DNA of 64,000 nt from Saccharopolyspora rectivirgula DSM 43747 (lineage in GTDB: Bacteria; Actinomycetota; Actinomycetes; Mycobacteriales; Pseudonocardiaceae): the NCBI RefSeq assembly GCF_000497205.1, contig NZ_AYJW01000011.1:1-64000 (forward strand), written 5' to 3'. The position numbers were made by a program, and so were the translations under genes. Positions within the stretch are counted from its first letter, which is position 1; every line of letters begins with the position of its first letter. This document shows, one piece after another, positions 49,442 to 57,044 of the stretch. The notes under the pieces are model-generated. The model was not told the origin of the DNA, ran no database searches, and was given only the letters and a program-made list of their open reading frames with translations.

Positions 49442-50608
49442 GTGTCGGTTGCAGCGACGCCGGTTTCGCCGTTCGGCCTGACCGAGGACCAGCAGGAGAT
49501 CCAACGAACCGCGCGCCAGTTCGCGGCGGAGCGGCTGGCCCCTCACGCGATCGAGTGGGACCAGGACAAGCACTTCCCGGTCGAGGTGATCCGGGAAGCC
49601 GGGGAACTCGGCATGGGCGGCATCTACGTCGACGAGTCCGTCGGCGGCAGCGGCCTGAGCCGGTTCGACTCGGTGCTCGTCTTCGAAGCCCTCGCCAGCG
49701 GCGACCCCTCCATCGCCGCCTACATCTCCATCCACAACATGTGCGCCGGCATGATCGACCGGTTCGGCACCGACGCCCAGCGCAGCCGCTGGCTGCCGGA
49801 CCTGTGCTCGATGCGCCGGCTCGCCAGCTACTGCCTCACCGAGCCGGGTGCCGGTTCGGACGCGGCAGCACTGCAGACCAGGGCGGTCCGGGACGGGGAC
49901 GACTACGTGCTCACCGGGGTGAAGCAGTTCATCTCCGGCAGCGGCAGCTCCGACGTGTACGTCGTCATGGCCCGCACCGGGGAGCCGGGCGCCAAGGGGA
50001 TCTCCACTTTCGTGGTGGAGAAGGACACGCCGGGACTGTCCTTCGGAGCCAACGAGAAGAAGATGGGCTGGAACGCCCAACCGACCCGGCAAGTGATCTT
50101 CGACGAAGTGCGGGTCCCCGCCGCGCACCGGTTGGGGGACGAAGGAATCGGCTTCAAGATCGCCATGGCCGGGCTGGACGGCGGCCGGCTCAGCATCGGC
50201 GCCTGCTCCCTCGGAGGCGCGCAGGCAGCGCTGGACAAGAGCCTCTCCTACGTCCACGAGCGCAGTGCGTTCGGCCGCAAGATCAGCGATTTCCAGGCCC
50301 TGCAGTTCAAACTGGCCGACATGGCCACCGAGCTGGAAGCCGCCCGGCTGTTGCTGTGGCGGGCGGCCGTGGCGCTGGACCAGCGCGACCCCCGCGCCAC
50401 CCAGCTGTGCGCCATGGCGAAGCGGCTGGCCACCGACACCGGGTTCGCGGTGGCCAACGAAGCCCTTCAGATCCACGGTGGATACGGCTACCTTGCCGAA
50501 TACGGCCTGGAAAAGATCGTCCGCGATTTGCGGGTGCATCAAATCCTGGAAGGTACCAACGAGATCATGCGGCTGATCATCTCCCGTGGACTCCTGAAGG
50601 TGTCGTGA
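49442..50608 (+). CDS. Acyl-CoA dehydrogenase, probably isobutyryl-CoA dehydrogenase
   Basis: A 388-residue FAD flavoenzyme. YCLTEPGAGSDAAAL near residue 138 is the first family signature. The C-terminal IHGGYGYLAEYGLEKIVRDL and ILEGTNEIMRLIISR are the second. The position between mmsA and a 3-hydroxyisobutyryl-CoA hydrolase supports isobutyryl-CoA as substrate, giving methacrylyl-CoA. A separate enoyl-CoA hydratase for the next step is not in the operon; the gene at 53863 is a distant candidate. GTG 49442 follows GGGAGGAG. Confidence 0.95.
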   Translation: MSVAATPVSPFGLTEDQQEIQRTARQFAAERLAPHAIEWDQDKHFPVEVIREAGELGMGGIYVDESVGGSGLSRFDSVLVFEALASGDPSIAAYISIHNMCAGMIDRFGTDAQRSRWLPDLCSMRRLASYCLTEPGAGSDAAALQTRAVRDGDDYVLTGVKQFISGSGSSDVYVVMARTGEPGAKGISTFVVEKDTPGLSFGANEKKMGWNAQPTRQVIFDEVRVPAAHRLGDEGIGFKIAMAGLDGGRLSIGACSLGGAQAALDKSLSYVHERSAFGRKISDFQALQFKLADMATELEAARLLLWRAAVALDQRDPRATQLCAMAKRLATDTGFAVANEALQIHGGYGYLAEYGLEKIVRDLRVHQILEGTNEIMRLIISRGLLKVS

Positions 50609-50641
50609 CCGGGACGGGCGGCCGCAAGAGGAGTCGGCACT

Positions 50642-51673
50642 ATGACAGAGCCCGAAGTCCTGCTCAGTGAGCGAGGAGCGCTCGGACGCATCACACTGAA
50701 CCGCCCGAAAGCGCTCAACTCCCTGACGCTGGGAATGGTGCGGGCCATGACCGAGGCACTGCAGCGGTGGCGCGACGCCGAGCACATCCGGGTGATCGCC
50801 GTGGACGGCGCCGGTGAGCGCGGGCTGTGCGCCGGCGGTGACGTCCGCGCCCTGCACGATGCGGCCAAAGCCGGTGACGAGACCTTGGCCGAGACCTTCT
50901 GGGCGGAGGAGTACCAGCTCAACGCCGCGCTGGCGCGCTACCCGAAGCCGGTGGTCGGCCTGATGGACGGCATCTGCATGGGCGGCGGTGTCGGCGTCAC
51001 CGCGCACGGTTCGCACCGAGTCGTCACCGAACGATCCAAGATCGCCATGCCCGAGGTCGGCATCGGTTTCGTGCCCGACGTCGGCGGCACCTACCTGCTG
51101 CAGAAAGCGCCCGGGCAGCTCGGTGTCCACTTGGGGCTGACCGGGACCACGATCACCGGACCGGACGCGATCTACTGCGGCCTGGCCGACCACTACGTGC
51201 CCAGCAGCAGCCTGGAAGCGCTGTTGGAGGCGCTTTCGGACGGGGACCCGGACGCGGCGCTGCAGAAGTTCGCCGAGCAACCGCCCGAACCTCCCCTGGC
51301 CGAGCACCGGGAGTGGATCGACGCGGCCTACTCGGCGTCGACCGTGGAGGAGATCCTGCAGCGGCTGCGGGACCGCCCGGAACCGGCCGCTCGGGAAGCG
51401 GCCGACACCATCGAGCAGAAGTCGCCCACTTCGTTGAAGGTGACCCTGCGGTCCCTGCGCACCGAGTTCACGTCCTTGGAGCAGGCGCTGGAGCAGGAGT
51501 ACCGGGTTTCCCTGGCGTGCGTGCGCATCGGGGACTTCGTCGAAGGCGTGCGGGCCACGCTGGTCGACAAGGACCGCAACCCCGCTTGGTCCCCGAAGAC
51601 CCTCGGGGAAGTGGACGAGCAGCGGGTGGAGAAGTTCTTCGCGCCGGTGGAAGGGCTGGACTTGAGCAGCTAG
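50642..51673 (+). CDS. 3-hydroxyisobutyryl-CoA hydrolase
   Basis: A 343-residue crotonase-superfamily hydrolase that frees 3-hydroxyisobutyrate from its CoA ester. It begins with ITLNRPKALNSLTLGM near residue 18, has the oxyanion hole GLCAGGDVRALH near 60, and MDGICMGGGVGV plus MPEVGIGFVPDVGGTY (the catalytic Glu is in the last). The extra C-terminal region distinguishes the family from plain enoyl-CoA hydratases. ATG 50642 follows GAGGAG, 33 bp after the dehydrogenase. Confidence 0.95.
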   Translation: MTEPEVLLSERGALGRITLNRPKALNSLTLGMVRAMTEALQRWRDAEHIRVIAVDGAGERGLCAGGDVRALHDAAKAGDETLAETFWAEEYQLNAALARYPKPVVGLMDGICMGGGVGVTAHGSHRVVTERSKIAMPEVGIGFVPDVGGTYLLQKAPGQLGVHLGLTGTTITGPDAIYCGLADHYVPSSSLEALLEALSDGDPDAALQKFAEQPPEPPLAEHREWIDAAYSASTVEEILQRLRDRPEPAAREAADTIEQKSPTSLKVTLRSLRTEFTSLEQALEQEYRVSLACVRIGDFVEGVRATLVDKDRNPAWSPKTLGEVDEQRVEKFFAPVEGLDLSS

Positions 51674-51724
51674 CGCGATCCGACCGGCCTTGACAGGAAA
51701 CCAGTCGGCGAAGGAAGGATGACA

Positions 51725-52642
51725 ATGGCTGTCATTGGGTTCATAGGACTGGGCCACATGGGTGGTCCGATGTCGGCGAATCTGGTCAAGGCCGGTCACG
51801 AGGTCCGAGGTTTCGACCTCTCCTCGGAAGCGCTGGCGAAGGCCGAGCAGCACGGGGTGAACGCGGTCGGCTCGGTGCCCGAGGCGGTCTCCGGCGTCGA
51901 CGCGGTCATCACCATGCTCCCCGGTGGGCAGCAGCTGCTGCAGTGCTACGACGAAGCGCTGCCCGCGGCCGACCCGGGGACGCTGTTCATCGACTCCTCC
52001 ACCGTCGACGTGGCGGATGCCCGCCGGGCGCACGAGCTGGCCGGCATCGCCGGGTTCGGTTCTCTCGACGCGCCGGTTTCCGGCGGCACCGCAGGAGCCG
52101 AAGCGGGCACCCTCACCTTCATGGTCGGCGGTGCCGAGGAGGACTTCGCCCGAGCCGAGCCGTTGCTGGAACCCATGGCCCGCAAGGTCATCCACTGCGG
52201 TGGTCCGGGCAACGGCCAGGTCGCGAAGATGTGCAACAACCTGATCCTGGGCGCCTCGATGATCGCCGTCAGCGAGGCCTTCGTGCTCGGCGAACGGTTG
52301 GGCCTGGACCACCAGGCCTTCTACGACGTGGCCTCGATCTCCACCGGGCAGTGCTGGTCGCTGACCACCAACTGCCCGGTGCCGGGGCTGGTGGAGACCA
52401 GCCGGGCCAACCACGACTACCAGCCCGGGTTCGCGGCGGCCCTGATGCTGAAGGACTTGAAGCTGGCCGTCTCCGCCGCCGAGCAGAGCGGCACGAACAC
52501 CGAGGTGGGCCGGTTGGCCGCGGAGCTGTACCAGCGGTTCAACGACGAAGGCGGCGGTGGCTACGACTTCGGCGCGATCATCAAGCTGGTCCGCGAGCAC
52601 TCCAAGCCGCTGCAGGAGACCGAGGAGGCCAAGGAGGCCTGA
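51725..52642 (+). CDS. mmsB: 3-hydroxyisobutyrate dehydrogenase
   Basis: A 305-residue NAD-dependent enzyme that oxidises 3-hydroxyisobutyrate to methylmalonate semialdehyde, the substrate of MmsA, closing the operon's pathway. The Rossmann motif is FIGLGHMGGPMSANL near residue 5. The substrate-binding SGGTAGAEAGTL near 118 and the catalytic lysine in GNGQVAKMCNNLI near 167 are present. ATG 51725 is preferred because AAGGAAGG is 7 nt away; ATG 51719 overlaps that site. Confidence 0.96.
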   Translation: MAVIGFIGLGHMGGPMSANLVKAGHEVRGFDLSSEALAKAEQHGVNAVGSVPEAVSGVDAVITMLPGGQQLLQCYDEALPAADPGTLFIDSSTVDVADARRAHELAGIAGFGSLDAPVSGGTAGAEAGTLTFMVGGAEEDFARAEPLLEPMARKVIHCGGPGNGQVAKMCNNLILGASMIAVSEAFVLGERLGLDHQAFYDVASISTGQCWSLTTNCPVPGLVETSRANHDYQPGFAAALMLKDLKLAVSAAEQSGTNTEVGRLAAELYQRFNDEGGGGYDFGAIIKLVREHSKPLQETEEAKEA

Positions 52643-52658
52643 GCCCCCACGGGGCCGG

Positions 52659-52694
52659 AGGGGGTGCTGGAGCTGCTTCCAGCACCCCCTTCTT
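52659..52694 (+). terminator. Terminator of the valine operon
   Basis: A perfect 13-bp stem pairs 52659-52671 with 52678-52690 around a 6-nt loop, followed by TCTT, 17 nt after mmsB. Confidence 0.8.
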
Positions 52695-52779
52695 GTGCAC
52701 ACCGGGGGCGGTTCCACAAGGAATCCGAGCCGAGGTCACGTATTGGCCGGGGTGGCGTACGCGCCCTGAACCGCCCGCG

Positions 52780-52793
52780 TACCCTTGCGCTCT
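52780..52793 (+). promoter_or_regulatory. Leaderless-type -10 of the membrane protein-RNase-barstar operon
   Basis: TACCCT (52780-52785) ends 8 nt before GTG 52794. Confidence 0.45.
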
Positions 52794-53027
52794 GTGTTGG
52801 AGTGGCTGGTCGAGTGGTGGGACGGCGCTGAGCTGTGGATCGTGCAGCTGCCCTACCCGCTGCAAGTGGCCCTGGTGTTCGCAGTTCTGCTGCCCGTTTG
52901 CTGGGGGCTGGCCAGGGTGATTGATCACGGCATCGACGGACTCATCGCCCGGCTCACCTGGGTGCGTGACGCCGAGCCCCCGCTGGGTAACCGGGAGGGT
53001 GCGGAAAGCCGGGAGGATCTGGCGTGA
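52794..53027 (+). CDS. Small single-helix membrane protein upstream of RNase
   Basis: A 77-residue protein. After a Trp- and acid-rich N-terminus (LEWLVEWWDGAELWIVQ) there is one strong membrane helix (about 24-42, LQVALVFAVLLPVCWGLA), then a helical segment (VIDHGIDGLIARL) and an acidic tail. I do not recognise a family. The start GTG 52794 is chosen from the -10-like hexamer upstream; TTG 52785 would add 3 residues. The stop overlaps the RNase GTG (GTGA), so it is translated together with the toxin-like ribonuclease. A role in export or tethering of that protein is a guess. Confidence 0.8.
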   Translation: MLEWLVEWWDGAELWIVQLPYPLQVALVFAVLLPVCWGLARVIDHGIDGLIARLTWVRDAEPPLGNREGAESREDLA

Positions 53028-53431
53028 GAGGTTCGCGCAGGCGCATCACGACCGCGCTGGTGGGCCTGATCGTGCTGGTCTTCGTGGGCTGGTTCGTCCG
53101 CGATGTCACGGGTCCGCAGCACCAGGTCCCGGGGGCTGAATCCGGGCTGCCGGTGCGGCCGATCTCGTCCCTGCCGCCCGAGGTCGAGCAGACCTGGGAG
53201 TTGATTAACCGGGGCGGCCCATTTCCTTTTCCCGAGAAGGATGGCACGGTCTTCGGTAACCGAGAGGAGCTGCTTCCCAACAAGCCCCGCGGTTATTACC
53301 GTGAGTACACGGTTCCGACACCAGGTTCGTCTGATCGGGGGGCCCGTCGATTGGTCACTGGCGAAGAATCTGAGCTTTACTACACCAGCGATCACTACGA
53401 ATCCTTTGTTGTTGTTGACGTAAACGGTTGA
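53024..53431 (+). CDS. Secreted guanyl-preferring ribonuclease (barnase/RNase Sa family)
   Basis: A 135-residue ribonuclease. A basic start and a hydrophobic helix (about 10-25, LVGLIVLVFVGWFV) indicate export or membrane anchoring. The mature domain aligns with RNase Sa: general base E94 (YYREYTVPTPG), R105 and R109 (DRGARR), and general acid H124 (YTSDHY) match E54, R65, R69 and H85 of that enzyme. The 3' half has lower GC and less usual codons (GTA, TTT, GTT runs) than its neighbours. It is flanked by a coupled membrane protein and by its presumed inhibitor. Confidence 0.93.
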   Translation: MRGSRRRITTALVGLIVLVFVGWFVRDVTGPQHQVPGAESGLPVRPISSLPPEVEQTWELINRGGPFPFPEKDGTVFGNREELLPNKPRGYYREYTVPTPGSSDRGARRLVTGEESELYYTSDHYESFVVVDVNG

Positions 53432-53481
53432 CTTCCATGTTTCCTACCAAGTGGGCTTTGAAGACGAGGAAGGAGCCCGCA

Positions 53482-53850
53482 GTGGCTGAGGTGGAAGAAC
53501 CTTCCTCCGGTCTTACTGCACGACAAGCCGGGACGGAGGCCGAGGAGCGCGGCGCCATCCCGCACCACCTCGACGGTTCAGAACTGACCAACAAGCGCAC
53601 TGCGCTCGACGGGATCGCTGCCGCTCTGGACTTCCCGGAGTGGTCCGGACGCAACCTGGACGCCCTCTACGACTGCCTGACCGACCTCTCCTGGTTGCCG
53701 GAAGGCGAGCACGTGCTGATCTGGTCCCACCACCGGGTGCTCGCCCGGAACGATCCGAAGGCCTACCGGGGGATCAACGCCGTGCTGCGGGACGCGTCCG
53801 AACACCCCATGTGCGGCCGGTCGTTCCGGGCGGTGCTCACCGACGAGTGA
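53482..53850 (+). CDS. Barstar-family ribonuclease inhibitor
   Basis: A 122-residue cytoplasmic inhibitor expected to bind the active site of the RNase encoded just upstream. The barstar core runs from about residue 33: HHLDGSELTNKRTALDGIAAALDFP, then WSGRNLDALYDCLTDLSWLP, the helix carrying the Asp residues that contact the enzyme. The N-terminal 30 residues are an unfolded-looking, acidic extension. GTG 53482 has GGAAGGAG at 7 nt. TTG 53428, overlapping the RNase stop, and ATG 53437 are in-frame alternatives. Confidence 0.92.
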   Translation: MAEVEEPSSGLTARQAGTEAEERGAIPHHLDGSELTNKRTALDGIAAALDFPEWSGRNLDALYDCLTDLSWLPEGEHVLIWSHHRVLARNDPKAYRGINAVLRDASEHPMCGRSFRAVLTDE

Positions 53851-53862
53851 GGGGACGAGCGC

Positions 53863-54639
53863 TCACTTGAGAGCGTCCGGCACCCAGTTCGGTTTGCGCT
53901 TCTCCGCGAACGCCCGCATCCCCTCCTGGCCTTCGGCGCCGGCGAAGTGCTCGGCGGACAGCTCGAGCATCTCCGCGAACGCCTCCCGCATCGACGCCGG
54001 CCGCTGAGCGGTCAACATCCGCTTGGTGGCCGCCAGGGCGTTCGGCCCGCCCAGCACGAGCATGTCGGTGAACCGCTTCACCTCGTCGTCGAGCTGGTCG
54101 GCCGGAACCGCCGAGTTGATCAGCCCGATCTCCTGGGCCCGGCGGGCGTCGAAGGTCTCCCCGGTGAGGAACAATTCGTGCGCCTGCCGCGCGTGCAGGC
54201 GGGGCAGCACGGTCACCGAGATGACCGCGGGCACCACGCCGATGCGCACCTCGGAGAACGCGAACGTCGCGGTTTCAGCGGCGACCGCGATGTCGCACGC
54301 GGCGACCATGCCGACACCGCCGGCGCGGGCCGGGCCGGCCAGTTTCGCCACCACGGGCTTCGGGCTGGTCCACAGCTGCTCCAGGATCGCCGGGAACTCC
54401 TGCACGCCCTGGTCCTCAGCCCCGGCGGAGCGGGACTCCTTGAGGTCCATGCCGGCGCAGAAGACCGGTCCCGTGTGCGTCAGGACGATGGTTCGAACCG
54501 CGTCGTCGGCGTTCGCCGCGGCCAACTGCTCCCGCAATTCCCGGCGGAGCTGCGCGGAGAGCGCGTTGCGGTTCCGCGGGGAGTCGAGCGTGATGGTGGC
54601 GATGCCGTTTTCCACGGTCCGGTGTACGAGTTCTTCCAT
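53863..54639 (-). CDS. Enoyl-CoA hydratase/isomerase family protein
   Basis: A 258-residue crotonase-fold protein. It has ATITLDSPRNRNALSAQL near residue 13, the oxyanion hole VFCAGMDLKES near 60 and PARAGGVGMVAACDIAVA near 105. The region of the catalytic glutamates reads SEVRIGVVPAVIS, so one typical Glu is replaced by Val and the precise reaction is uncertain. Candidates are enoyl-CoA hydratase or isomerase. ATG 54639 has a -10-like TAACGT 7 nt upstream; GTG 54648 is an alternative. It could supply the missing methacrylyl-CoA hydration step, but nothing links it to the valine operon. Confidence 0.9.
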   Translation of the reverse strand: MEELVHRTVENGIATITLDSPRNRNALSAQLRRELREQLAAANADDAVRTIVLTHTGPVFCAGMDLKESRSAGAEDQGVQEFPAILEQLWTSPKPVVAKLAGPARAGGVGMVAACDIAVAAETATFAFSEVRIGVVPAVISVTVLPRLHARQAHELFLTGETFDARRAQEIGLINSAVPADQLDDEVKRFTDMLVLGGPNALAATKRMLTAQRPASMREAFAEMLELSAEHFAGAEGQEGMRAFAEKRKPNWVPDALK

Positions 54640-54652
54640 GCGGGGCACGTTA
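54640..54652 (-). promoter_or_regulatory. Leaderless-type -10 of the enoyl-CoA hydratase gene
   Basis: On the minus strand TAACGT (54652-54647) ends 7 nt before ATG 54639. This would exclude GTG 54648 as the start. Confidence 0.4.
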
Positions 54653-54695
54653 GCCGTGCCCCAACCGGACGAACAGTGAATTGCGTCGCATTCCC

Positions 54696-57044
54696 TCAGG
54701 TCGCCGGGTACCGGTCACCCCACCGCGGGGGCCAGGTGCCGAACTCGAGCAGGGCGTCCTCGGCGAGCTGCTCGATGACCTCGCACAACTCCAGGTCCGC
54801 CGTCCAGTGGTCGGCGATGTGGTCCGCCCCCACCGAAGCTCCTGCCAGCGCGCCACCGACCGCTCCGGTCAAGGTGCTGTTGCCGGAGTGGTTGACCGCC
54901 GTCCTCAGGGCGGTGTCGTAGTCGTCGCCGCAGGACAGTGCCGCGTGCACGCCGATGGCGAGAGCTTCCGGGGCGCTCCACCCGGTGCCCAGGCTGCGCA
55001 CCAGCTCCTCCGGGCCCACCGGGCCACCGCCGGCCAGCCGCACCGCGGTGGTCAACCGGCGGCTCACCTCGCTGTGCTGCTGGTGCTCCCCGAGCACGTC
55101 CAGCGCGTCGTCCAACGCGGTCTGCAACGAAGTGCCGTGCAGCAGCCGCGACAGCAGGAACGCCAGCGTCCCGGCGCTCAAGTACGCCGACGGGTGCCCG
55201 TGGGTGAGCGCCGCCAACTGGACACCGAGGTCGAAAGCCTCCTCCGCCTCCGGGTGCCACAGCGGCGCGGCCACGGCGCGCAGCAGCGCCGAGCCGTCCG
55301 CGGAATCGCTCACCGGCTTCTGCGGGGTTCCGAGCCCCTGCTGTCCCTTGGCGAACGCGATCAGGGTGCGCATCATGGTCCGCCCGGGATTGCGGGCGTG
55401 GAACAGGGCGCGCTGCTCGACCAGCCAGCCGTCCGGCTCCGGTGCTTCGGCGAGGAACTCCCCACCGGCCCGGGCCCAGCTCAAGTGCTGGGTGTGCAGC
55501 CAGCGCTGATAGGCGTGCTGGACGTGGCGCACCGGGGTGATGTCGGGCTGACCGGTGCGGCGAGCCACGTTCGCCCGGATCAGACCCTCCGTGGTGAACA
55601 GCAGAACCTGGGTTTCACTGCCGAGCCTGCCGGAGGGGTGACCGGCGGGAACGTAGTTCTTCAACCCCTCCGGGCCGTGCCGGTTCTGGATCTCCTCCCA
55701 GGAATCGGTGGTGATCGGCAACCCGAGCGCTTCCCCCGCGGCACCCCCCAGCACCGAGCCGAGGAAGCGGTTGCGGAACGCGCTCAGCTGCGGCAGCCCG
55801 CTCAGCGGTGGCCGGTAGCCGGTCTTGCCGGTGCGGTCCGCGGCGGTCTGCAGGATCGGGTACCGCTGCTGCCACCGGTCCGATTCGTCGGGGCAGGAGC
55901 TGAACTCGGTCACCGCGTCCACGGCGAGCTGCTCGACGATGCCGGTCACCGGCAGCTCGGCCCGCCAGCGAGCGGGCACGACCGTCGGACCGCGCAGCGC
56001 GCCGATCAGCTGCCCGCACAGCACCGCGGTGGTGGCGGTGTCGCCGCCGTGCTCGGTGGCCGATTCGACGGCGCCGACGAAGTCCCCGGCGCAGGCAACG
56101 GAAATCCGCAGCGCCAGCGCCAGCGTGTCCAGCGCGCCCCGACCGCTCATCGCGGCCAGGTGCCGCCGCCTGGGCCGGAGCCCGGCCGGGCTGAGCCGGC
56201 CGAGCTGGACCGCCCGTTCCAGGTGGGCTTGGGCGTTGGGCCACTGGTGCACGGCGCTGTCGAGGGCTTCGGTCAGGGAACGACCCCGCAGCAGCCAGTA
56301 CGTCGTCGCCGCGAGCACGCCGGCGGCCGCGTGGCTGTTGGGGTGCCCGTGGGTCAGCGCGGAGAGATCTCCGCCCAACTGCACCGAATTGTCCAGGTCC
56401 GCCGACCACAGCGCGGCCAGGGCACCGAGCGGAACCGAGGTCGCGGAGTTGGCGCTGTTGATCGGGTCCTGCCGGGTGCCGGCGGTGCGCCCGGCAGCGA
56501 TCCGCGCCATCGCCGTGATCATGGTCGGTTCGTCCACGCTCCGGGACCACAGGGCCGGCTCGCCGATCAACCAACCGTCCCGCTTGTCGCCACCGCAGTC
56601 CCGCCACGGGACTCCCCGCGAATGCAGCCAGCGGCGCAACCCGCTCACCGCGAAGGCGAGCGGATCGCCTTCCCCGGTCATCCGGAGCCGGGTGTGCGCC
56701 CGGATCAACCCTTCTAGGACGAACAGCAGCGCGCTGGTGCGCTGGCCGACCCGTCCGAGCGCCCGGAACTCAGCTGCAGCACCCCCGAGCAGCAGGCCCA
56801 ACAACCTGCCTTCGACGTCCGGCGCCGCGTCGGCCAACCCGCTCTCCGGAGCCGGTGTCGGCTCCGCGCCGAGCTGCTGCCGCAATTCGATGGCCCACAA
56901 CGGGCGGCTGGCCGGGTGCTCCTGCCAGTTCCGCCAGGTGGCGATCAGTTGCTGCTCCACCTGCGTCAAGCCCGCGGGAGTGCGCTGCCGGCGGAATGCC
57001 GCCAGCAGCGCGCGTTCTGTGCTGTCGAGCCGAATGCTGTTCAC
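54696..57044 (-). CDS. Tandem ADP-ribosylglycohydrolase-fold protein, two degenerate domains
   Basis: A 782-residue protein with two DraG/ARH-fold domains (about 75-400 and 420-782). Canonical ARH enzymes bind two Mg ions through GDALG, TDDT and GDSDST-type motifs. Here the first domain reads GGAAAEF (87-93), RTSALLF (102-108) and HGGDTATT (332-339). The second reads GGAAGEALG, SETQVLLF (about 476-483) and HSGNSTLT (719-726). Each lacks most metal-binding acids but keeps fold markers such as YQRWLHTQ, DGWL, LTHGHP and a terminal WxxRYP. It is therefore probably not a standard hydrolase; binding ADP-ribosylated targets or scaffolding is possible. Its ATG overlaps the stop of the upstream five-times-larger system gene (57041-57044), so the two are coupled. 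Confidence 0.85.
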   Translation of the reverse strand: MNSIRLDSTERALLAAFRRQRTPAGLTQVEQQLIATWRNWQEHPASRPLWAIELRQQLGAEPTPAPESGLADAAPDVEGRLLGLLLGGAAAEFRALGRVGQRTSALLFVLEGLIRAHTRLRMTGEGDPLAFAVSGLRRWLHSRGVPWRDCGGDKRDGWLIGEPALWSRSVDEPTMITAMARIAAGRTAGTRQDPINSANSATSVPLGALAALWSADLDNSVQLGGDLSALTHGHPNSHAAAGVLAATTYWLLRGRSLTEALDSAVHQWPNAQAHLERAVQLGRLSPAGLRPRRRHLAAMSGRGALDTLALALRISVACAGDFVGAVESATEHGGDTATTAVLCGQLIGALRGPTVVPARWRAELPVTGIVEQLAVDAVTEFSSCPDESDRWQQRYPILQTAADRTGKTGYRPPLSGLPQLSAFRNRFLGSVLGGAAGEALGLPITTDSWEEIQNRHGPEGLKNYVPAGHPSGRLGSETQVLLFTTEGLIRANVARRTGQPDITPVRHVQHAYQRWLHTQHLSWARAGGEFLAEAPEPDGWLVEQRALFHARNPGRTMMRTLIAFAKGQQGLGTPQKPVSDSADGSALLRAVAAPLWHPEAEEAFDLGVQLAALTHGHPSAYLSAGTLAFLLSRLLHGTSLQTALDDALDVLGEHQQHSEVSRRLTTAVRLAGGGPVGPEELVRSLGTGWSAPEALAIGVHAALSCGDDYDTALRTAVNHSGNSTLTGAVGGALAGASVGADHIADHWTADLELCEVIEQLAEDALLEFGTWPPRWGDRYPAT

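Noticed and set aside
49409-52717. An 1102-codon open frame on the minus strand opposite the valine operon
   Set aside because: It crosses four well-supported genes and has a shadow-like composition.
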